From: CAZDVQ01 sp964508975
GTDB taxonomy: Bacteria > Bacteroidota > Bacteroidia > Chitinophagales > Saprospiraceae
NCBI GenBank assembly: GCA_964508975.1
Contig: CAZDVQ010000095.1
Span: 1 to 8,541 of the forward strand
DNA: 8,541 nucleotides
Reading direction: 5' to 3'
Shown here in pieces: positions 1 to 4,902 of this stretch. How positions within the stretch are numbered: position 1 is the first letter of the stretch; each line of letters begins with the position of its first letter. The notes beneath the pieces were generated by a model. The model was given only the letters and a program-made list of their open reading frames with translations, was not told the DNA's origin and ran no database searches. A program made the position numbers and the translations under genes.

Positions 1-50
1 ATGAAATGATGAAATGATGAAATGATGAAATGATGAAATGATGAAATGAT
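1..50. repeat. 8-bp tandem repeat (ATGAAATG), cut by the window edge
   Basis: Six perfect copies of the octamer ATGAAATG plus two further bases run from the first base of the window. The left end of the array is outside the window, so the copy number is a minimum. There are no spacers, so this is a simple tandem array and not CRISPR. It lies about 240 bp upstream of the desaturase start and upstream of its candidate promoter. No function can be read from it. Confidence 0.9.
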
Positions 51-70
51 TTGGCTTTTATTCACCCTGT

Positions 71-110
71 CAATTGCTCATTTTATCAATTACTCATTTT
101 ATCAATCTAC
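71..110. repeat. 16-bp direct repeat, two copies plus a partial third
   Basis: CAATTGCTCATTTTAT (71-86) is followed directly by CAATTACTCATTTTAT (87-102), one mismatch in 16, and then by the partial copy CAATCTAC. The period is twice the 8-bp unit of the neighbouring array. The half-unit CATTTTAT differs by one base from CATTTCAT, the reverse complement of ATGAAATG. The two arrays may therefore be related in inverted orientation; this is inference. Confidence 0.7.
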
Positions 111-197
111 ACAACAATATTCTATTTAGATTCGTTCTAATCAAATAATTAAATACCGTTTTGTCCTGTATTTAACGGTAGCTTAATTTTATAGCTG

Positions 198-205
198 TAT
201 TTTTG
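198..205 (+). promoter_or_regulatory. Candidate Bacteroidota -7 box for the desaturase gene
   Basis: TATTTTTG matches the Bacteroidota -7 consensus TAnnTTTG exactly. No TTG lies at the usual distance upstream to serve as -33 box; the nearest clear one, at 161-163, is too far away. If the box is real, transcription would start near 212 and leave a leader of about 80 nt. That leader would hold the hairpin at 243-260. Confidence 0.4.
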
Positions 206-242
206 TACTACCCAAATCAACACGAACCTGATTTCTTGTATA

Positions 243-260
243 TGCCAATGAAATTTGGCA
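243..260 (+). promoter_or_regulatory. Leader hairpin followed by a T-rich tract, upstream of the desaturase
   Basis: TGCCAA (243-248) pairs perfectly with TTGGCA (255-260) around a 6-nt loop. A T-rich stretch (267-287) follows and runs almost to the start codon at 292. Hairpin plus T-tract resembles a weak intrinsic terminator inside the leader. The stem is short and the T-run is interrupted and starts several bases after the stem, so it may instead only shape the translation start region. There is no purine-rich ribosome binding site here. Confidence 0.35.
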
Positions 261-291
261 GGTACATTTTTTTATTTTATTTTTTATTGCC

Positions 292-1392
292 ATGATACAC
301 CAGAACATCAAATTTCAAAACCCTGAAGGTTCGGCTTTCTTCCAGACGCTGCGCAAAAGAGTGGATGATTACTTCCGTGAAACAGGTTTGTCGCGTACTG
401 CCAACTCGCAGATGGTGCTCAAAACCATCTTCATGTTCACCTTGTACCTCACGCCTTACGTGTTGTTGATGAGCAACTTGTTCAACCCTTGGATGTCGTT
501 GCTTTTTTACTTCATCATGGGTATCGGCGTGGCCGGTATTGGTCTTTCCGTGATGCACGATGCCAACCACGGGGCCTATTCTAGCAATCCAACCGTTAAC
601 CGTTTCATGAGTTACACCATGGATGTGATTGGGGGTAGCTCGTTCAACTGGCGAATCCAGCACAACGTGTTGCACCACACCTACACCAACATCGTGGGTA
701 TGGACGAGGACTTGAGCTCGGGCCGTGTTATTCGGTTTAGTTTCCAATCAGAACACAAGCCACACCACAAGTACCAGCACATTTACGGCGGATTTTTGTA
801 CGGTTTGCTCACCTTCGTCTGGGCGGCATATTCCGATTATACCCGCTTGGCCCGCTACATTAAAATGGGCCTAGTAGCCCGCGTTAAAGCTAATCCTACC
901 GAGCGTTTCGTGAAGTTGGTATTTGTCAAAATGTTTTACCTCACCTACGCTTTGGTTTTGCCAATCGTGTTGACCGACATTACTTGGTACCAAGGTTTAA
1001 TCGGCTTTTTCATCGCGCACTACACCGCAGGTATGATTTTAAGCTGGATTTTCCAGTTGGCCCACGTGATGGAAGACAATAAAATGCCAATCCCCGATGC
1101 CAACGGCGTTATCGAGCAAGACTGGGCCATCCACCAGATGGAAACCACGGCTAATTTTGGCAATTCCAATAAACTCCTCACTTGGTACGCTGGTGGTTTG
1201 AACCACCAGATTGAGCACCACTTGTTCCCGGGCATTTGCCACGTGCACTACCCGGCCTTGTCTAAAATTGTGAAGCAAACCGCGCAAGAGTACGGCGTGC
1301 CATACCATGCCTACGATACATTCTTTGGTGCCGCCAAGGCCCACATCGAGTTTTTGCGACAGTTGGGCCAGCAAAAACCAGCTGCGGCCTAA
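292..1392 (+). CDS. Membrane fatty acid desaturase (acyl-CoA/linoleoyl-CoA desaturase-like)
   Basis: This is an integral-membrane di-iron desaturase of 366 aa that inserts a double bond into fatty acyl chains using O2 and electrons from a separate donor. All three histidine boxes are visible: HDANH at residues 89-93, HNVLHH at 124-129 and HQIEHH at 305-310, the last followed by LFPG. H258 in QLAHVMED is a further likely ligand. Hydrophobic segments lie at about 45-88, 165-182 and 208-255, as expected for the fold. There is no fused cytochrome b5 domain, so the electron donor must be encoded elsewhere. The ATG at 292 gives the usual family N-terminus (KFQNPEGSAFFQTLRKRVDDYF-like), although the leader is T-rich and lacks a Shine-Dalgarno site. 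The gene ends in a strong terminator and seems to be transcribed alone. Regiospecificity and substrate (acyl-CoA, acyl-ACP or lipid) cannot be told from sequence. Confidence 0.93.
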   Translation: MIHQNIKFQNPEGSAFFQTLRKRVDDYFRETGLSRTANSQMVLKTIFMFTLYLTPYVLLMSNLFNPWMSLLFYFIMGIGVAGIGLSVMHDANHGAYSSNPTVNRFMSYTMDVIGGSSFNWRIQHNVLHHTYTNIVGMDEDLSSGRVIRFSFQSEHKPHHKYQHIYGGFLYGLLTFVWAAYSDYTRLARYIKMGLVARVKANPTERFVKLVFVKMFYLTYALVLPIVLTDITWYQGLIGFFIAHYTAGMILSWIFQLAHVMEDNKMPIPDANGVIEQDWAIHQMETTANFGNSNKLLTWYAGGLNHQIEHHLFPGICHVHYPALSKIVKQTAQEYGVPYHAYDTFFGAAKAHIEFLRQLGQQKPAAA

Positions 1393-1413
1393 CCGCTTTA
1401 TTTTAAGCTATTT

Positions 1414-1450
1414 ACAAGGCGATATTGTTCCGGCAATATCGCCTTGTTTT
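1414..1450 (+). terminator. Intrinsic terminator of the desaturase gene
   Basis: A perfect 14-bp stem (ACAAGGCGATATTG at 1414-1427 with CAATATCGCCTTGT at 1434-1447) closes a 6-nt TTCCGG loop. T residues follow immediately (1447-1450, then ATG and further A/T). It begins 22 bp after the stop codon. The opposite strand has no matching T-run, so it should act on the + strand only. It separates the desaturase from the mre operon. Confidence 0.9.
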
Positions 1451-1546
1451 ATGTATAAAATAGCCTTCGTTTGGGCTTTAAATAAATGAGAGCCATTTCG
1501 TTCATGTATTAATGTTCATCCCTCATCGTTCTTGTAAGCTATAATC

Positions 1547-1578
1547 AGCACATTAGCACATCAAAGAATTAGCACATT
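1547..1578. repeat. Octamer repeat AGCACATT beside GC-rich element A
   Basis: AGCACATT (1547-1554) and AGCACATC (1555-1562) are in tandem, and a third AGCACATT lies at 1571-1578. The gap between them is one 8-bp unit (AAAGAATT), so all copies stay in an 8-bp register; the third unit has probably degenerated. The array stops five bases before the GGGCGTT end of element A. Confidence 0.6.
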
Positions 1579-1583
1579 AATTT

Positions 1584-1735
1584 GGGCGTTCCGGCGCGAT
1601 GCGCCGTCGCTACGTTCCGCGGCTCGCTGTTCGCTCGGCCCTTCGCCGCCCTTTCTTACTGGAGATGTTTCCAGAAACGGTTCTAGGGGGCGGCTTGGTC
1701 TGGCCCTGCGGGCCACCGCTGCACATCGCTAACGC
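1584..1735 (+). repeat. GC-rich structured interspersed element, copy A
   Basis: This 152-bp element starts GGGCGTTCC and ends CTAACGC; its ends GCGTT (1586-1590) and AACGC (1731-1735) are inverted repeats. Inside are a triloop hairpin next to each end: CGGCGC-GAT-GCGCCG (1592-1606) and TGGCCC-TGC-GGGCCA (1701-1715). In the centre GCCGCCC (1645-1651) pairs with GGGCGGC (1688-1694) and encloses a CTGGA/TCCAG hairpin (1659-1674). The box GCTGTTCGCT (1626-1635) recurs in copy B. No reading frame is convincing, and base composition contrasts sharply with the AT-rich flanks. It lies between the desaturase terminator and the mreB promoter region. Confidence 0.75.
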
Positions 1736-2158
1736 GGGAAACGGCAGCCTTATAATTATTAATTGTAAATGATTAATTATTAATGATTTATAGCCTTGTT
1801 TTCAGGTACCAACAAAATGATAAATATATGCTGGGGTTGAGCCGCCAGACCTATGCGGATCAGGGTTAATATCAATGTTTTACGCCATGCAATTCAGCTG
1901 TCAACACAGAACAATATAGCTGCCTAAACATGGTCAATTAGTCTAGCTTCACTTCACTATATTTCACCCTATCCAAACCATAAAAAACAACACATCTTCA
2001 CTACCGCCAAGGCCAATGCCCCAAGCCTAGCCCAAAACAAATAAAAATGCGTCATATGCATCATACGCAAATATTTTATAGCGCAAAGGCCCGAAAACCT
2101 TGGCTTTACAAGCCTCAAAAAAATGTGTAAAATGAACTGATAAATAAATGAAAAAAAA
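1736..2158. other. Gene-free stretch upstream of mreB
   Basis: No supportable gene was found in these 423 bases. What can be seen: an AT-rich patch in which TAATTATTAAT occurs at 1753-1763 and again at 1774-1784; two adjacent 9-bp near-repeats, GCGTCATAT (2049-2057) and GCATCATAC (2058-2066); and a hairpin GGCTT-TAC-AAGCC (2102-2114) followed by A residues, which is not a terminator. The rest looks like non-coding sequence of low complexity. Confidence 0.6.
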
Positions 2159-2190
2159 TTGCGCTAAAAGTTTACTTTTTTCGACCTTTG
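2159..2190 (+). promoter_or_regulatory. Candidate promoter of the mre operon
   Basis: GACCTTTG (2183-2190) fits the Bacteroidota -7 consensus TAnnTTTG with one mismatch and is followed by the frequent C. A TTG at 2159-2161 lies 21 bp upstream, a suitable distance for the -33 element. The implied start near 2197 leaves a leader of about 75 nt before mreB. A weaker alternative, TACCTTTC at 2232-2239, has no well-placed -33 box. Confidence 0.45.
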
Positions 2191-2271
2191 CAGTCCGGTA
2201 GAAAATACTCGGTATTGTCGAGATAAATTACTACCTTTCAGGCACTTTGCTAAACTGTTGACAATTTTTTA

Positions 2272-3303
2272 ATGAGACTATTCAAATTTTTTACCCAGGA
2301 AATAGCTATCGACTTGGGTACTGCAAACACCCTAATCATCCAAGATGATAAGGTGGTGATAGATGAGCCCTCTATTGTGGCCGTAGACCAACGCACCGAT
2401 GAGACCATCGCCGTTGGTAACCGTGCACTCCAAATGCACGAGAAAACCCACCAGAGCATACGTACCATCCGCCCATTGAAAGACGGTGTAATCGCCGACT
2501 TCCAAGCCGCCGAGCGTATGATCGAAGGTTTTATCAACATGGTTGGTGCTAAACGCCGCTTCTTCAACTACATGAAAATGGTTATCTGTATCCCTTCGGG
2601 TATTACAGAAGTTGAAAAAAGAGCTGTGTTCGACTCTGCCGAGCGTGTAGGCTCTCGCGAGACTTACCTCATTCACGAACCCATGGCCGCCGCACTCGGT
2701 ATCGGCCTAGACGTGCAAGAGCCTGTGGGCAACATGATTATCGACATAGGCGGTGGTACTACCGAGATTGCCGTTATCGCTTTGTCAGGTATCGTGACGG
2801 ACCAATCTATCCGCACGGCCGGTGACGAGTTCACCACCGACATCATGAACTACATGAAACGCCAGCACAATATCCTCATCGGGGAGCGCTCGGCGGAGCA
2901 GATTAAAATCAACTGTGGTTCTGCTTTGCAAGAATTGGACAATCCACCACAAGACTATGCCGTAAACGGTCGTGACTTGATGACGGGTATCCCGAAACAA
3001 ATTACCGTGAGCTACGCGGAGATTGCACACTGCCTCGATAAATCTATCGCCAAGGTTGAAGATGCTATCCTCAAAGCCCTTGAAAATACACCACCTGAAT
3101 TGGCCGCCGATATTTACCGCACTGGTTTGTACCTGACTGGTGGTGGCGCTTTGCTCCGTGGTCTTGACAAACGTATTGCCATGAAAACGAAGTTGCCAGT
3201 ACACGTGGCCGAAGACCCACTTCGCGCCGTAGTTCGTGGTACCGGTATCGCGTTGAAAAATACCGATAAATTTTCCTTCCTCCTATCGCCCAAGAGCGTA
3301 TAG
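2272..3303 (+). CDS. mreB: Rod shape-determining protein MreB
   Basis: MreB is the bacterial actin homologue that forms membrane-bound filaments and positions the cell-elongation machinery. The 343-aa length is normal. The actin-fold nucleotide site is complete: phosphate-1 loop DLGTANT (residues 14-20), catalytic-Glu region IHEPMAAALG (134-143, E136), phosphate-2 loop DIGGGTTE (158-165) and adenosine motif TGGGALLRG (289-297). The N-terminal MRLFKFFTQEIA is the usual short amphipathic membrane anchor and supports the ATG at 2272. No Shine-Dalgarno site precedes it; the upstream bases are A/T-rich, as is common in this phylum. It is the first gene of the mreBCD-mrdA-rodA cluster. It is separated from mreC by 190 bp holding an inverted GC-rich element, which is wider spacing than between the later genes. 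Confidence 0.97.
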   Translation: MRLFKFFTQEIAIDLGTANTLIIQDDKVVIDEPSIVAVDQRTDETIAVGNRALQMHEKTHQSIRTIRPLKDGVIADFQAAERMIEGFINMVGAKRRFFNYMKMVICIPSGITEVEKRAVFDSAERVGSRETYLIHEPMAAALGIGLDVQEPVGNMIIDIGGGTTEIAVIALSGIVTDQSIRTAGDEFTTDIMNYMKRQHNILIGERSAEQIKINCGSALQELDNPPQDYAVNGRDLMTGIPKQITVSYAEIAHCLDKSIAKVEDAILKALENTPPELAADIYRTGLYLTGGGALLRGLDKRIAMKTKLPVHVAEDPLRAVVRGTGIALKNTDKFSFLLSPKSV

Positions 3304-3311
3304 ATTGCATC

Positions 3312-3444
3312 GCGTTAGTAGCCTGGAAGGGGCGGCGTAGCCGCCGTGCCGCAGCCCTTGTCCCCCCGTGGGGGCAAGGGCTGTGGTACCAAGCGAACAG
3401 CGCGCCTGGAAGGCTACGACCCCTGCGCAGCAGGGGGAACGCCC
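3312..3444 (-). repeat. GC-rich structured interspersed element, copy B (inverted, between mreB and mreC)
   Basis: Read on the minus strand, this 133-bp element starts GGGCGTTCC and ends CTAACGC, like copies A and C. On the + strand its ends are GCGTT (3312-3316) and AACGC (3438-3442). Triloop hairpins lie near both ends: GGCGGC-GTA-GCCGCC (3331-3345) and CCCCTGC-GCA-GCAGGGG (3420-3436). The centre is a long hairpin in which CAGCCCTTG (3352-3360) pairs with CAAGGGCTG (3375-3383) and five more C-G pairs sit inside around a CGT loop, with one bulged T. AGCGAACAGC (3392-3401) is the complement of the box in copy A. It starts 8 bp after the mreB stop and ends 49 bp before mreC. It would be part of the operon transcript. 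No T-run follows the hairpins, so it is not a standard terminator. Confidence 0.78.
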
Positions 3445-3493
3445 AAAAAAATAAATCCATCCACCCCGCTACCCTGCAAGCCCCTCGCGGACC

Positions 3494-4330
3494 ATGCGCA
3501 ACCTTATCCTGTTTTTCATTCGGTACAACGGCTTTTTCATCTTCCTGCTTTTGGAGATGATTTCTTTGTCGTTGCTGGTGCGGAACAACGATATTCACAA
3601 GGAAGCTTACCGCAGTGCCTCTGAGGAATTTGTGGGTTTTGTGTACAGCAAGTACAACGGCGTTATCCGGTACTGGGATTTGGCCTCGGTAAACGACTCG
3701 CTCCTGCACGAGAACGCCAAGCTCCGCGAACAATTGCGCAACTCGTTTTTTGACCACAATGTCGATTCTAGTGTTGTACGCGATACCTTGTTCCAGGCCC
3801 AATACAAATATATCGAGGCCATGGTGGTTGATAACTCTACCACCCGGATGAACAACTACCTCACTATTAACCGCGGCAAACACCACGGCGTAAAGCCTAA
3901 TTCTGGGGTGCTCAACGCCACGGGTTCAGGTATTGTTGGTATTGTGCGGAAGGTTTCCACGAACTACTCGGCGGTGATGTCGGTATTGCACATGGATACC
4001 CGCATCAGTTGTAAAATAAAACGAAACAACTACTTTGGCACCCTGAGTTGGGACGGCCGTAGCCCGCGATACATGGTGTTGAACGCCATACCTAAGCACG
4101 CCGACGTGATACAAGGTGATAGCGTTACCACCAGCGGTTTCTCTAGCATGTTCCCCGAGGGTATCCTGGTGGGTATCGTGGATACTTTTTACCTAGAACC
4201 CGGTAGTAATTTTTACCATATCCGGGTAAACCTGAGCAGTGACCTAAGCAACGTTGAATACGCCTACGTGGTGGATAACCTGATGAGTACTGAACTTGAT
4301 TCGTTGATGCAATCCGTTGAAAATGAATAA
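3494..4330 (+). CDS. mreC: Rod shape-determining protein MreC
   Basis: MreC is a bitopic inner-membrane protein whose periplasmic part activates PBP2-RodA and links them to MreB. The 278-aa product has a short cytoplasmic tip (MRNLILFFIRYN), one membrane helix at about residues 13-29, a polar probable coiled-coil stretch at about 60-85, and the beta-rich MreC domain at about 105-262. Family-typical segments include the G-S-G-I-V-G-I-V stretch near 144-151, the HMDTRISCKIKR region (166-177) and PEGILVGIV (221-229). The ATG at 3494 gives the standard family N-terminus. No Shine-Dalgarno site is present; the leader after element B is C-rich. The last 8 bp overlap mreD, suggesting translational coupling. 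Identity is secure from both sequence and context. Confidence 0.94.
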   Translation: MRNLILFFIRYNGFFIFLLLEMISLSLLVRNNDIHKEAYRSASEEFVGFVYSKYNGVIRYWDLASVNDSLLHENAKLREQLRNSFFDHNVDSSVVRDTLFQAQYKYIEAMVVDNSTTRMNNYLTINRGKHHGVKPNSGVLNATGSGIVGIVRKVSTNYSAVMSVLHMDTRISCKIKRNNYFGTLSWDGRSPRYMVLNAIPKHADVIQGDSVTTSGFSSMFPEGILVGIVDTFYLEPGSNFYHIRVNLSSDLSNVEYAYVVDNLMSTELDSLMQSVENE

Positions 4331-4838
4331 TCCACAGGCCATCATATCAAACGTGTTGCGCTTTTTCCTGCTAGGGTTCGCGCAAGTGCTGGTGTTGAAA
4401 AACGCCTCTGACAACGTGCCCTACCTCGAAATATACCTCTACCCCTTGATCCTCATCATGATGCCATTTGCTACCCCGCATTGGGTGTTGATGGTGATTG
4501 CGTTCATATTGGGTTTGTTCATGGATGCATTTTACAACCATTCCTACGGTGTACATACCTCGGTTTGTGTGTTGATTGCCTTTTTGAGGCCGTATTTGGC
4601 CGATATCATGCAGCCCCGTGGCGGCTACGATAACGACCAATCGCCATCAAAGGCGAGCCTTGGCATCGGATGGTTCTCGCAATATGCGGGAATCCTGTTG
4701 TTCATCCACATCCTGTTTTATTTTATCTTCGACAGTTTAACCTTTAGCTTTGACTTGGTACTGCGGATACTGTTCTCGTTCACGGTTTCATACTTGTTGA
4801 TTATTTTGTATTCGTACTTGTTTAACCCCAAACATTAA
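4323..4838 (+). CDS. mreD: Rod shape-determining protein MreD
   Basis: MreD is a small polytopic membrane protein of the elongasome that works with MreC. From the ATG at 4323 it is 171 aa, the usual size. It has about six hydrophobic helices, near residues 9-25, 34-49, 53-70, 75-90, 116-133 and 142-165. The stretch FATPHWVLMVIAFILGLFMD followed by GVH, and FLRPYLADIMQPRGGYD soon after it, is typical of the Bacteroidota form. The start overlaps the mreC stop by 8 bp. A TTG six bases upstream (4317) is in frame and would add two residues; ATG is preferred. A 64-bp gap with a strong ribosome binding site follows before mrdA. MreD proteins diverge quickly, so the call rests on topology, motifs and position together. 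Confidence 0.88.
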   Translation: MNNPQAIISNVLRFFLLGFAQVLVLKNASDNVPYLEIYLYPLILIMMPFATPHWVLMVIAFILGLFMDAFYNHSYGVHTSVCVLIAFLRPYLADIMQPRGGYDNDQSPSKASLGIGWFSQYAGILLFIHILFYFIFDSLTFSFDLVLRILFSFTVSYLLIILYSYLFNPKH

Positions 4839-4891
4839 AAGGGGCTTGGCCAAAACCATCACGGGTTATATTTTGTAATATTTTTAGTACT

Positions 4892-4898
4892 AGGAGGT
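4892..4898 (+). promoter_or_regulatory. Strong Shine-Dalgarno sequence of mrdA
   Basis: AGGAGGT lies 4 nt before the mrdA ATG at 4903 and is close to a full complement of the 16S rRNA 3' tail. It is the only such site in the window: the desaturase, mreB, mreC, mreD and rodA starts all lack one. It fixes the mrdA start. Bacteroidota rarely use Shine-Dalgarno sites, which makes this one notable. Confidence 0.85.
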
Positions 4899-4902
4899 CA
4901 TT

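Noticed and set aside
1..110. Possible CRISPR array.
   Set aside because: The repeats are 8-16 bp and directly abut with no unique spacers; no cas gene is present.
1828..1869. Short open stretch reading MLGLSRQTYADQG, which recalls the start of IS3-family transposase OrfB proteins.
   Set aside because: It is only 13 codons before a stop, with no downstream transposase motifs in any frame and no flanking inverted repeats. Too short to separate from chance.
1828..1890. GGGGTTGAGC and GGATCAGGGTTAAT, faintly like a TPP riboswitch (CTGAGA and GAACCTGATC boxes).
   Set aside because: The diagnostic CTGAGA box and the conserved 3' box are missing, the paired stems do not form, and no thiamine gene follows.
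2102..2121. Hairpin GGCTT-TAC-AAGCC as a terminator.
   Set aside because: A residues, not T residues, follow it on the + strand, and on the minus strand the T-run precedes the stem.
3346..3624. Plus-strand open frame over element B and the start of mreC.
   Set aside because: It starts inside the repeat and overlaps mreC out of frame, without any domain-like segment.
3071..3886. Long open frame on the minus strand across the mreB end, the gap and the mreC start.
   Set aside because: It is antisense to two clear genes, runs through structured element B, and its product is low in recognisable motifs. It is a frame shadow.
4317..4322. TTG at 4317 as the mreD start.
   Set aside because: It adds only two residues, while the ATG at 4323 is the better initiation codon and gives a normal MreD length.
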